A stretch of 26,542 bases of DNA from Neolentinus lepideus HHB14362 ss-1 (lineage: Eukaryota; Basidiomycota; Agaricomycetes; Gloeophyllales; Gloeophyllaceae), in NCBI GenBank assembly GCA_001632425.1, contig KV425691.1:12932-39473 (forward strand). The letters are read 5' to 3'. The position numbers were made by a program, and so were the translations under genes. This document shows positions 1-10,128 of the stretch, piece after piece. How positions within the stretch are numbered: position 1 is the stretch's first letter; the number at the start of each line of letters is the position of its first letter. The notes beneath the pieces are model-generated. The model made no database searches, was not told the DNA's origin, and was given only the letters and a program-made list of their open reading frames with translations.

Positions 1-890
1 TATTTCTTTCTACTCATGGGGAGTACATGGTTGACAGTGGTGACGCACTGCATGAAAGGGTCAAGTCTATCTATCTAACTCTTACTATCAACATATTAAC
101 ACTATGATAGTCATTGATGAAGCTCCGGGACTGGCGCACCGGATTTGGCTTCACAGCCCTATCGGTGATCGACAGTGTCTTCCATAATGACATGAAGAAG
201 TACAAGCACCATTCTGAGCGCATTGCATACTGCCGAGGTGCAATGGAAGGCTATCGGTTCATCTACGCTAAGGCAGAAGGCCCCAATCGCCTGGTGCATC
301 CCAATACTTTTATGCACTAATTATCTACACTAATTCCATCACTGTCAAACAGTATTGGAAGGGCTTGTTTGCGTCACCTGTGATCATCCAGACCCTTGCT
401 CATCATTATACCTTTTCCAGAGGTTCGGTGCCTGACATCCCCGGCTATGATGGTGTTCTGGCAGGCAAGCCAATTGGTGCCTTGGGGCTGGTGACAGCGG
501 CAGTGAGTTATGTCCTGATCTGAAACTCAGACAGAAATTGTTGAATGCTCATCTATACAGCTTGAGCGTGTTTACGATTATTACATCAAGCAATTCATCG
601 GTGTCGACAAGGTAAACGGCAGGTCGAAGATCATCCATCCGAAGAGCAGGAGTGGCCGTGTAGATAAGACCGCCCGCGCGTTCAGTGCTGCCAATAATTT
701 GAGCGCTACCAAGAGCTATTCAAAATCAGCCAAGAACAATCTGACTGACGAAGCGTTCAAGTCCATTCGCAAGGAGGCAATTCAAGTTGCTGCGGGTTCA
801 TCTTACCGGAAGGTCACCAAAGTCATGGACGTCCAAGGCGATGATTCAGATGATGAGAGGGCTGACCTGTGCGAGGGCACTGCTATGTGA
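1..890 (+). CDS. DUF6532-like fungal protein, 3' part (5' end outside window)
   Basis: This is the C-terminal part of a spliced gene entering from the left edge. Proposed exons are <3-59 (weak), 111-293, 353-502 and 561-890. The introns at 294-352 (GTGCAT...AACAG, 59 nt) and 503-560 (GTGAGT...TACAG, 58 nt) keep frame and have CTAAT/CTCAT-like branch sites. The joined product reads DWRTGFGFTALSVIDSVF, then YWKGLFASPVIIQTLAHHY, then KPIGALGLVTAALERV, and ends in a basic, Ser-rich tail with an acidic DDSDDE patch. The pattern of a 'W+ F/P' region, a 'spread F-x-S-P-x-I' region and a 'G-A-L-x-L-x-T-A-A' helix resembles the DUF6532 family, which is expanded in Agaricomycetes and has no known function. 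The family call is from memory of the pattern and is moderate. The first intron (60-110, donor GTCAAG) is the least certain part. Stop TGA is at 888-890. Confidence 0.55.
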
Positions 891-1349
891 TTGTCACCCA
901 CTACCTGATGGTGCGTATACAGTCCTTCTGTCCTTCTGACTATTCTCTCCAAGCTGACTATGCCTCGATGCAGGTCTTTCCTTTGCCCGGAGTCAGGTTA
1001 CCGCGTCGGTTCCATCTCTTCTACCTGTTTCACTCTAGCTTCTCTCTCATCTTGGTGCCATTGAGTTTGTGTCGCCTATTGAGTTTCTGGCCTGCTTAAT
1101 CCTAAAAGCACCGTACGTTGTACGTGTGTATCCGTCTTGATTGCTTCTTGCTATATGCAACACCTGTCTCGTCACTATTGGTTACCATTGCTTATAGCCA
1201 TTTAGTCTGCCTTCGTGTTCAGTTATCTTTTGCTTATTCTGTTTATTGCATGCTCGGTTACGCTCACTTATATTACTTACAACAGCTTCTGGTCGCACTT
1301 ATGACGGACTTACCGTAGCTTATCTGGGCTTACAATATAGACCTACGAC
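891..1349. other. Intergenic stretch, no gene seen
   Basis: Pyrimidine-rich, stop-containing sequence downstream of the DUF6532-like gene. It probably holds that gene's 3' UTR. The two open frames of 66-76 codons here are rich in Leu, Ser and Cys and show no motif, so I regard them as chance. Confidence 0.5.
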
Positions 1350-1690
1350 CCCATAAGATGCCATAAGGATGGTTACTAAGCAGAGGTAACCCTCTATAAT
1401 ACCGTCAATAAGCGTAGGTAACCTTTTAATAACATGACTTCAAGACAGACTATAAGCTGGTGTAGGCGTGCATAAGCGCGCATAAGGGTATGCATAACTC
1501 GACTACAAGGTACTCTATAGGCACCATAAGAGCACTTATAAGGGCCTGGGTGCAAAGACCAGTGCCCAGGCGCAGGCCTTAGGCTCCGGTAAGCGACTTG
1601 TAAGCGACTTGTAAGCGCTTGACTTGCCTTATTTGGGCTTAAAGCGCTTACTGAGGCCTACGCGTCAAATAAGCGGATAAGCCGGTCCGT
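1350..1690. repeat. ATAAG-rich degenerate repeat stretch
   Basis: The pentamer ATAAG or TTAAG/GTAAG recurs about a dozen times, often as CATAAG, TATAAG or AATAAGCG. An 11-bp unit TAAGCGACTTG is directly repeated at 1590-1600 and 1601-1611, followed by a shortened copy at 1612-1621. GGTAACC occurs twice (about 1386 and 1416) in similar surroundings. No reading frame explains this. It may be a decayed satellite or transposon end. Confidence 0.45.
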
Positions 1691-2159
1691 CCATTTGCTG
1701 ATGTCCTCGGGGGCTTACTCCGAGCTATTCCCTCAACCGTCCAAACACCTCACCATCAATTTCCCGCGATCAATAGAAGCGCGGTGATTGGCTAGGCGAG
1801 GCGTTATCTGCGCTTCGATTCCCGTCCCTGCTCGTCTTCGCCGCACCCACCTACGCCTTATCGCTGCTTGGTGTTGGCGACACCAATGACGTAGGTGTGA
1901 TCGAGTACGTCATGACCTCCTGATCGGAAAACGTGGGCTGCGAACAGAGTCGACGGTGTTTTCTCCTCAGCCAGGAGAAACGCGGCCTCGGCCCTCCTTC
2001 CATTCCGACTTGACATTGACAGCGTCCATGCCTTACATATGAGTCGCGCGCCTGATTCCGACTCGGACTGCCATGAATCGTGGAAGCTGTCCTCATCCAG
2101 CGCAGAATAAATGTCTCCCATCCGCATCCTCCAGCCCCCGGCGCAGCGTACTCGACTCC
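1691..2159. other. Intergenic sequence next to the repeat domain
   Basis: No convincing coding signal. The two overlapping minus-strand open frames of 104 and 128 codons (about 1851-2244) are Arg/Ser-rich, lack domain motifs and run into the repeat domain. I treat them as chance frames in GC-rich DNA. Confidence 0.4.
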
Positions 2160-2762
2160 TTCCACTCAAAGTGCGTTCTGCGGTTGGACGCTCTGGGCGA
2201 CTCTGTGCACGCCTGATATTAGAGTCTATGAATGGACGCCTCACACTTGGCCTTCCATGACACCTCCACTGCCAGTTCTACGGCCTCTGCGCACCTTCGC
2301 CTCGGACATGAATCTCGCACGGCCTTCTGGTACTAACAGGCATACGCAGGAGGAGCTGTCGTCGACTACTGCGCCGCGCTTTACCTCTTCCTTGGTGCCG
2401 CCCGCCAACACATGATGACTGCGTTCTGGCGTAGCCTGGTTGCCGCGGTTTTACGATGCAGCCTGTCGATCCCAATTATAATTGGCCAACAAATAGAAGT
2501 AGAGTGTCAGAACCCTCCCTTTGATGATCAGTGAGCGCCGCTTCCGTTTACGCTCATCTGTCCCGCCTGGTAGTGGCTGGAGATCACGTACTAGACCTTG
2601 CCTCCTTGGGTTTGCTGCGCTTGGTCTTGAGCACCGGCTCGATGGTCTTCTTCAGCGGGCGAAATGTGGCGTCTCGATGGGGTCTTTGGGTTGAGTACTC
2701 TCGCATTCCCTACCTCTTCCTCGGTGCCGCCCTGTGCTTCTGGGAGCCGCCCGCCGACATGT

Positions 2763-2838
2763 GATGGAGGAGACGCCGCCGACACGCGATGGAGGAGACG
2801 CCGCCGACACGCGATGGAGGAGACGCCCGCCGACACGC
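2763..2838. repeat. 25-bp tandem repeat, 3 copies
   Basis: The unit begins GATGGAGGAGACGCCGCCGA and ends CACGC. Copies lie at 2763-2787, 2788-2812 and 2813-2838, the last with one extra C. A related single copy is near 3922-3947. The unit length is not a multiple of three, which argues against coding. Confidence 0.9.
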
Positions 2839-2937
2839 GAGCGCTGCGGTTTGGTCTGGCTGCCGCGGTATGGCCCTCGAAGCTCGCGCCCACTCAGATG
2901 CAGGCAGCGAATGGAGGATCGTGCTTCGTGGCCATAC

Positions 2938-3220
2938 TCGTGTCTTTGCGGTCGACGAGTACGACTCTGTGCGGTCGGCGGGTACGCGCTCTTTGCGGTC
3001 GGCGAGTACGCGTTCTTTGCCGTCGACGAGTACGCTTTCTTTGCCGTCGACGGGTACGCGTCTTTGCGGTCGGCGGGTACGAGTTTTTGCGGTCGGCGGG
3101 TACGCCTCTTTGCGGTCGGCGGGTACGCCTCTTTGCGGTCAGCGGGTACGCCTCTTTGCGGTCAGCGGATACGCCTCTTTGCCGTCGACGAGTACGCCTC
3201 TTTGCCGTCGACGAGTACGC
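2938..3220. repeat. 23-24-bp tandem repeat, about 12 copies
   Basis: The unit is TCTTTGCGGTCGGCGGGTAC followed by GCC or GCG, 23-24 bp long, repeated about 12 times. Two sub-types alternate in blocks. One has GCGGTCGGCGG or GCGGTCAGCGG, the other GCCGTCGACGAG with an internal GTCGAC palindrome. Mixed unit lengths rule out a conserved protein repeat. Confidence 0.9.
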
Positions 3221-3320
3221 TCATCGCATTCCCGCCTGCTGGAGATCACGACCTCAGAGCTTGCCTCCCCGCTCGACCTCGGGTTTGCTGGTGTATCTTC
3301 TGCGCTTGGTTTTGCTGGTG

Positions 3321-3396
3321 CTCTCGTACTGCGCTCGGTTTTGTTGGCGCTCTCGTACTGCGCTCGGTTTTGTTGGCGCTCTCGTACTGCGCTCGG
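3321..3396. repeat. 29-bp tandem repeat, 2.6 copies
   Basis: The unit begins CTCTCGTACTGCGCTCGGTT and ends TTGTTGGCG. Copies start at 3321, 3350 and 3379. A diverged single copy lies near 4269-4290, showing that the block belongs to the larger duplicated unit. Confidence 0.88.
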
Positions 3397-3590
3397 TCTT
3401 GGGCACTAGCTCGATGGTCCTCTTCGGCGGGCGAAATGTGGCGTCGCGTTGGGGTCTGATTTGGTACTCGTCCCTTCGACCACGCAAGCCCACCTGATCG
3501 TTCTGCACTGTGCGGGAGAGCACGATGCGTGTCCCGATACTTGGGTGCTGGACTGGGACGCTCTGGACGACAGGAAGGGGACGCGTACGT

Positions 3591-3750
3591 GATATTAGAG
3601 TCGTATGGGTGACGCGTGATATAGTCGTATGGGTGAGGCGGGATATTAGAGTCGTATGGGCGGACGTCTGGCGCTTGGAGTTCTATGGACGGACGCCTGC
3701 CGCTTGGAGTTCTATGGACGGACGCCTGGCACTTGGAGCTCCATGCGCGG
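3591..3750. repeat. Two adjoining short arrays (about 26 bp and 29 bp)
   Basis: The first array (3591-3660) repeats GATATTAGAGTCGTATGGG with short spacers about three times. The second (3659-3750) repeats a 29-bp unit containing GGACGCCTG...CTTGGAGTTCTATGG about three times. A single unexpanded counterpart of both sits at about 2215-2260, so the arrays look like local expansions within a duplicated long unit. Confidence 0.8.
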
Positions 3751-4860
3751 AAGGCTGACACCTACACTTCCATACACGGGAGCAAGGCGGTCTGCGCACC
3801 TCCGACTCGGAATACGGCCTGATGACACTAACAGGCGTGCGATGATAGGCAGCGCGCCGTCCACGGAGAGGACTACTGCTGCTGTGCTTTACCTCTTCCT
3901 TGGCCCGCCCCGTACGCTTCTGAGGAGACGGCCGCCGACACGTGATGGAGTGCGAGCGCTGCGGTTCTGCTCTGGCTCGAGACTGAGGAGAAGAGGCTGG
4001 CTGCCGCGGAACCCTCTTGGTTTATGGTCCTTGAAGCCTGCGCCCAATTAGATTCGGGCTACGAATGCAAGATCGTGGTTCGGTACCTTTCCCTTTCTCC
4101 CTTGTGGCGTGGCTTGGCAGGGTGGAGGCGGGACCGTCGGAACTTCCCTTCGATGATCAGTGAGTGCACCTCTTCCGTTTACGCTCACCCATCTAGCAGT
4201 GGCCGGAGATCACGTACTGGCCGCGGGTGAGAGCATGCCTCCCCGCTCGATCTCGGTTTTTGCTGGTGCTCTCGTACTGCGCTTGCAGGCGAAATGTGCG
4301 TTCGGGTTTTTGGTTGGAGTGTTGTCTCGTGCTTGTTGCCGCTCCCCTCCCGTTGGTTTTCGCATTCCCTACCTCTTACTCGGTGCTGCGTCGGATTGGC
4401 CGCGTGCTTCTGGGAGGCGAATACGACACGTGATGGGGTGCAAGCGTTGCGGTTCTGCTCTGGCGCGTATTTGAGGCGAGGCTGAGCCGCGGCTTGGGCC
4501 CTTTAAGCTTGCTCCCAATTAGATTTGGGCAACGAATGGAAGATCGTGATTCGGTGCCTTTGCGTTTCTCGAGGCGGGACTGTCAGAACCCTCCCTTCGA
4601 TGATCAGTGAGTACACCTCTTCCGTTTACGTCTATGCTCGTCTGTATTTCCGCCTGCCTGGAGATCACGTACTAGCCAGGGGCGAGAGCTTGCCTCCCCG
4701 CTCGCGTTGATCGTGACCTCGAGTTTGTTGGCGCACTTACTGCGCTGCGTCCTTCTTTGGCGGGCGAAATGTGGCATCACGCTGAGGTCTTTGGTTTTAA
4801 GAGCTGTCTGGTACTTGCCACTGTCGCGTTTTGGCGTTCTCTGTCAATTTTCTAGCGATG

Positions 4861-5273
4861 CAACTATGAGTATTTTCTGCGACAGCTTTGGGTGTGGCTG
4901 CAAGCGCTGATCCATTGCCCGTCGCATAGGACATTGACAAGGCGACTCTGAGCGTGACCATATCTATTGTGACGATCGCTCTTCGCTGCGCCTTTGATAA
5001 TGGGGCGAATATAATACATGTTCCGATCCCTCCAGAAGTGTTCTGGTAGATTGGGTGTGTAAGAACGATTTGCCAATATTGTGTGGATCATGTTTGTTTG
5101 TTTATTTTCTCTGGTATCCGTATTCTCTGCGCCAGCCTCGTCATGTCCGCTCTCATTCCATCTCAGCCTTTTTGTGTGAACTCGTTCATGAGAGGTGGTA
5201 ATTCTCGAGGCAACTCGGACATGAGCTGCGATATTCGAGGTATACGACCAACCAATTTGCACTCTGCAGCGCG
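4861..5273. other. Intergenic stretch downstream of the CFA-synthase-like gene
   Basis: I see nothing coding here. It lies beyond the stop codon of the minus-strand gene ending at 5274 and probably contains its 3' UTR and terminator. The minus-strand open frame across 4864-5331 overlaps the true last exon in another frame and has no motif. Confidence 0.45.
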
Positions 5274-7236
5274 TCACCCACTCTCCTCTCTCGTGTTGAA
5301 CTGCCCACTCCAAGTCAATCAGTCCGCCCAACAGCTACTCGGGAGACCAAAGTGCTCACCGGGCGCACGTACATCCAGCAGTGGTTGCACAGGTACCCCC
5401 GCGCGTAGTACTTGAATATGCAGTCCCACTTTCGGCGGAAGATAAGGAGCTGCTTCTCGTCCTTGAGCTCGGGATGGCGGGTAGTCAGCTTCGTGACCAG
5501 CTCGGGGCCCCAGTTCTCGTCGAGGCGCCTGTTGTGGTGTTAGGGGAGAGAGAAGAGGTCGGGAGCAGGTTTACCGCTCCCATTCGCGCAGACAGCGGGC
5601 ATAGTCTACGGTTGTGGTGGCGAGGGAGAGGGCGAGAAGAGGAGGGGAAGGGGTACTCACGGGGCCCGAGATCGTCCACGCTCTCCAGCGACATCTTGCC
5701 TGCCCATGCCCCGTACGCGTCCGCCACGAGAGACGTTGCACTCGGCGAGACACCGTTTGGCCAGTGGTATTTGCGCACAAAGTCGATTCCCCTGTGCATT
5801 GTCATGGGAACTGAGGGAGAGCGGTTGGGGAGAAGATGCGTACTGCCAGTGGGTGTATAGTGTCTCGGGAAAGGACGCCCCATTGAGCACGGCCGCTGCT
5901 CGATCGCTCTTGAGCGCCCAGTCGACCGTGCGGAGGTAGGTGGGCATGTATTTCCTGCCCACGACCTATATAGGTACTCGTATATCAGCACAATTACTTA
6001 TCACCGCCACTTCGTACAAAGATTGAGCCAAGCGCACCTCGAGCATCTCAATACTAATGCACGCATCAAACTTGCCCTCGAACTCGCGCGGCAGGCAGCG
6101 ATGGTCCATGAGGTGGACCGTGACGACGTCGGAGAGGCCCGCAGAATGGATCCGTTTATCGGCGAGGGCGAGGACTTTCTGCTCAGCGGAGACGGTAAGC
6201 GTGTCGACAGTGCAGCCTCTCTTCGCCGCCTTCACGTTCAATTTACACCGAGTCGTCAGCACCTTAGATAGACATCAAAATCGGGGACCCACCGCAATCG
6301 CCAACGCCCCCCACCCCGTACCGATCTCCAATACCCGATCGCCAGGCCTGACTCGCGCTTTGTCGAGGATGTATTGGATCTTGCGCGCCTGCGCACGCTC
6401 GAGGTCGCCCGGGGAACGCTTGCCTTCGAGGTCAGTGCTCCAGATGGGCACGGAGTATTGCATTTCCGCGCTGAGGAATGCCTGAGATGGTGGGAGTGGA
6501 GACGTGAATTAGGATGCGAAGGAGGGGAGGAAAAGATGGAGAAGTACTTGGTACAGGTCGTTGGAGGCGTCGTAGCCGGCGGCCTGAGACAGTTGTGGAA
6601 GGTTGGTATCTTTGTGAAATGAATAGAGGGACTTACATTCTCGAATGCACGGGATATGGTGTGGTTGAGGAAGCGCATGGGTAGCATTTGCAGCACGTAC
6701 TCTGCCTTGTGGAAGATGGAAGATAGTTGGCCAAGAGTATCTTTGTTGTCTATCCAGAGCTGATGATACTTGGTAAGTGGCTAAGCGTCTGCACGGTCAG
6801 TTCTGTCCACTCACGTTCATGACTGCCACAAGATCTGGAGATTCAAAGTCCCCAGCCATCCAGGCTTCCGCAACTGCACATATGGCCAGATCTTCTTATT
6901 ATTCTCGTTTATGAAATTGCAGCTCACAACCAACGTCGTATGAGAGATACAGCCGGACCCAAAACGACTTGCTGTGTACGTTGATTTCGCCTGTCCGGTC
7001 TGAGACGAGGTTGTCACCGAGAACGAATGGCTCGTTTTCTTCTACGATATTCAAAGATCCACGCCGGACTGCCTCACGCAGCGCATCTATATACCGCTGA
7101 CGAGCTGTCCAATAGTTCAGAAATTTGGAACATGAACTGGTTGTGACGACGCACCGAAAGCAGCGAACCATTCAGATAAGAAGAAACTTGGCAGAGAAGG
7201 TACAGCAAGAGTTGCAAAAGCTGAGTGCTGACCCAT
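5274..7236 (-). CDS. Cyclopropane-fatty-acyl-phospholipid synthase-like SAM methyltransferase
   Basis: Predicted 444 residues from 12 exons (minus strand): 7236-7155, 7104-6931, 6873-6815, 6759-6637, 6583-6548, 6481-6293, 6229-6038, 5965-5844, 5791-5661, 5605-5575, 5528-5360 and 5300-5274. All introns are GT-AG, 46-72 nt, and the sum is exactly in frame. Family proteins add a methylene or methyl group from S-adenosylmethionine to an unsaturated acyl chain of membrane lipids. Visible landmarks are WMAGDFESPDLV (residues about 90), GYDASNDLY, MQYSVPIW, the SAM-binding VLEIGTGWGALAI (about 208-220), VSAEQK, CISIEMLEVVG (about 278-288), FVRKYHWPNG and a C-terminal LIFRRKWDCIFKYYARGY. The length suits the family. 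Two positions normally Cys (YSCxYW) and His (LHT) in the bacterial enzyme appear to be Val and Asn here, so the exact substrate is uncertain. The start ATG (7236) is the first in frame with the conserved N-terminal helix; an earlier exon cannot be excluded. Confidence 0.9.
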
Positions 7237-7914
7237 GGCTGCAGACTCGACACCGTCGCTACTTAGTTGTGTCTCTTGATAGATACTGGATCAGCTTCGG
7301 AGGATGTACGGTTCAGGGATATGATCGATTGATGGTGATTATCCCCTTGGTCTTCTTCGAACCTTGACGAGTCTGCGTTACTAGGCGAGGGAATTCAGTT
7401 CGATGGTTAGCGGCCCCATTCCATAATACGTGTATACCGATTACGTGCCACTCCCAAACTCTGGAGCCTTGAATACGATACCGTCGCTCCGGCATCGTTC
7501 CAGATAGGACCAACAGCCATGGCGCTGAATTGTGACGTCTAGTTGAACTGTAGAGCGGCCACAGGTCATAGAAATATCCGTCTCGGAGTATCAGCAGCGA
7601 TGAATCCCAGAGAGGCTCGGGGGGTCAAATCGTTATAACTTATACTGGTACTTCGCCCGTGTGCGGTGGTTGTAGCCCTGATGAATCAAATAATGATCAG
7701 CTCTCGACGATACATGATATAATTGTGTTAGCACGCAAGATAAATTCAAAGAGTGTGACACATACCATTAAAGGTGGTCGTTTTGCATGACAGACAAAAG
7801 TAGCAGACATTGATTAAGCGTCTGAGGGAGTGGCTTAATTGGCTGTCTAGCTCATGGTCCTAATGCCTCATCGAAAGCACCATTGTATGCCGGCGAAACT
7901 ACATACACTATGAA
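7237..7914. other. Intergenic region between GH43 3' end and CFA-synthase-like 5' end
   Basis: It should contain the GH43 terminator and the promoter of the CFA-synthase-like gene, since both are transcribed leftward. No further gene is recognisable, and the 66-codon minus-strand frame at 7313-7513 has no motif. Confidence 0.45.
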
Positions 7915-10128
7915 TCATACATATCCATTTAGCACTCCCCTGTACGAGAATGTACTGAAGCAAGCTGATGTTGTTGAGTTCCGCCCATTTCCTGTTGCAT
8001 ACATCCCGATAATAGTCTACACAAGGCATGAGCTCAACAAGCCACATCATACTTGATCTCACTTACGCCTGTAAATCCCCCGCTGACCTCGCTCGCATCC
8101 CCATAGCCCACAACATTCCACTCTGGTTTCCTCAGCCCTTCCTCGGCATACGAGAACACATACGTAGACGCATCCACCGCTTGCACCTTCAACTTCAAGC
8201 TATCCCCTGCACTCTCCGGTAGCTTCACAAGCCCAGGGAGGGACAGAGGATCAGACATATCCCCATCCGTCGAATTCTTCGTCGTCGTTTTCAGCCTAAT
8301 ATACCTTTCCGCGGTACTATTCAGCGACACCACACCAAGGTCAAAGTGCTGCAGCTGCTGCAAAAAGACTGTGATCCCCGCTTCCTCCCCGACCTGTCCA
8401 GGCTCAAATTGGAGAATCACATCTGAAGTGAACTCTACGTGCTCCTGTCGCCGGCCAACGAAGGTCGAGGTACCCGACATACCGTCTGGACCAGTGAGAT
8501 TCGCCGCGGAGCCCAATAGGCATAGGGAGTTCGGATGAGAAGGAGGGCTGAGGATATAGGAGGAAGGCGTTGGTAGTCGAAGGTAGACTAGTTGCCTAGG
8601 AAGAGGTTCGTTGGCGGAGAAAGTGATTGCCTGGTCATGGCCCACGAGCGTGCCTCCGTCCGGGATCTGGAGTGGCTAGTGCGCATGGGTGAGGCTAATG
8701 GAGTGTGTTCGTCGTGGAAGACATACCGGGCGTGGGGGTGGCAAAGGTCCCGCCATGTCAACAGTCACCCTAATAGGATCGAAGGGATTGAATAAGGGAT
8801 ATTGGTCTGAACACTTAGTAGAAGTCCGGTTGTTATTGTGTTGACATTCACCTTTCTCCCAGGCCACGGCAACGAGTACAGTTTCTCTGCCCATCGGGTA
8901 GTCCCATGTTCCATTTCTGGTGGCGAGCGCTACTGCCCACACGTTGCCCTCGGTATCCTCAAAGACATCAGCGTGACCGACAGTCTGCACTGTGGTGAAT
9001 TTCAGTAAATAGCTCAAAGTTTCGAGATCAGATGTTCTTCTGACGGTATTCAGTCGTGTTCGCATTTGTCAGGACGGGATTATGAGCGCATGGCTCGTAT
9101 GGACCATGGATACTTCCGTTGGACCGGGCCATAGTGACCATGTGATTTAATCCAGTTCCGCCTGTTTAAGAGGTGTATGATCAGACATTCTTAATATTCG
9201 TAGAGCTGGTAACAAAAACCATACCCTCGGCAATTAGCAAGTAATAATACCCGTCTCGTTTGTAGACATGCGGACCTTCTGGTGCCTAACATACCTCGTA
9301 TTTCAGCTACTGAAAACGACGTGTATTCACTCACTATGCCTCCGGTGCCAGTCCACAGCACTTCTGGATTCCAGATAGTGCCGTTACTCAAGTCAATCTC
9401 GTACTGCCAGATGCCAGGCAGGACATGCCAAGCATGGGAACCCTGGACATACGTCTTCCCGTCGTCATCCCAGAAGAGCGAGACGTCGTAGCCCTGGAAT
9501 CCAGGGGAGAAGTGGACCGGATCACTCCAATTGTCGCCGTAGATGTTTCTGGTGGTAAACATCATCTACAGACCTACTTGTCAGTGATGATAGAGGGGGG
9601 CCGGAAAAATGGAACGAACGTTGTCCCATCGCATTGGATCGTCCTGCGCGAACTTGTCCCAGACGAGGGTGGTGGTAACGTAGAAAGTCCCGTTATTGTA
9701 TCGGATGGCTACAGGGCGCCAAAACTGTAGTCGACTGTAGATCTAGGGAAGAGAACTTGCGTACTTGATGCCCAAATACCGCTAGTGAACCCGTATATCT
9801 GGGCCATCTGAGGGAGCTGTTCTGGTCGTGACAGGACATTGCCTTGAATAGCATATGAGTGCCGCTTCTAGCTCCCTAGACAAATGATAAGCTTGCCGAT
9901 TTGTTCCCAATTGATGAGATCCCTGGACGTGTACACTGGAATACCAGGGAACGAGTTGAACGAGCTGTTCACGCAGTAGAACTGGTCTCCCACGCGGGTA
10001 CACGAAGGGTCAGGGTTGAATCCCGGAATTATGGGGTCTTTGTACGGGCGTATTGGTGTCCATGTCGTGAAACCAACGTCTGCGAGGCTCGCAAGAATAC
10101 AGGCAAGCCGCAATAATACTTTTGCCAT
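7915..10128 (-). CDS. Secreted glycoside hydrolase family 43 (beta-xylosidase / arabinofuranosidase type)
   Basis: Predicted 578 residues from 10 exons (minus strand): 10128-9897, 9842-9765, 9708-9620, 9565-9335, 9285-9225, 9161-9045, 8989-8852, 8806-8727, 8675-8067 and 8016-7915. Residues 1-20 form a signal peptide, so it should act outside the cell on xylan or arabinoxylan side chains. The five-bladed propeller follows. Candidate catalytic residues are Asp40 in GFNPDPS (base), Asp160 in GYDVSLFWDDDG (pKa modulator) and Glu213 in APEGPHVYKRDG (acid). Other landmarks are GIWASTIRYNNGTFY, GLNHMVTMARS, QTVGHADVFED and MGRETVLVAVAW. Residues about 343-578 look like the C-terminal concanavalin-like domain (LVYLRLPTPSSY, VEFTSDVILQF, FTGTIIGMYATGNG). 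Intron 1 (9896-9843) starts with GC instead of GT. Substrate within the family is not determined. Its promoter faces that of the plus-strand F-box-like gene across about 440 bp. Confidence 0.93.

Larger units (their letters stand above)
2160..4860. repeat. Satellite-like domain of diverged long duplications with nested short arrays
   Basis: Several blocks recur in the same order. A GATGATCAGTGAG...TTCCGTTTACG...GGAGATCACGTACT block appears at about 2522, 4152 and 4598. A GGGCGAAATGTGGC block appears at about 2657, 3429 and 4764. A CATTCCCTACCTCTT block appears at about 2703 and 4363. A GACACGTGATGG / GCGAGCGCTGCGG block appears at about 2756-2850 and 3938-3965. A GCAACGAATGGAAGATCGTG block appears at about 2908, 4060 and 4530. 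A longer unit (GACGCTCTGG...GATATTAGAGTC...ACTAACAGGC...TTTACCTCTTCCTTGG) occurs at about 2188-2400 and 3548-3905. The copies are diverged and carry indels that are not multiples of three. Long Arg/Ser-rich open frames across it follow the repeats and have no domains. Confidence 0.75.

Noticed and set aside
2938..3220. CRISPR-like periodicity
   Set aside because: The copies are contiguous with no unique spacers, and the context is a eukaryotic nuclear genome.
2664..3497. Three long overlapping plus-strand open frames, 206-277 codons, very rich in Arg, Leu and Ser
   Set aside because: They coincide with 23-29-bp tandem arrays whose unit lengths are not multiples of three, all three frames are open together, and no domain or splice pattern is seen.
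4864..5331. 155-codon minus-strand open frame
   Set aside because: It overlaps the true last exon and intron of the CFA-synthase-like gene in another frame and has no motif.
9425..9730. Plus-strand open frame of 101 codons
   Set aside because: It is antisense to GH43 exons 3 and 4, which carry clear family motifs.
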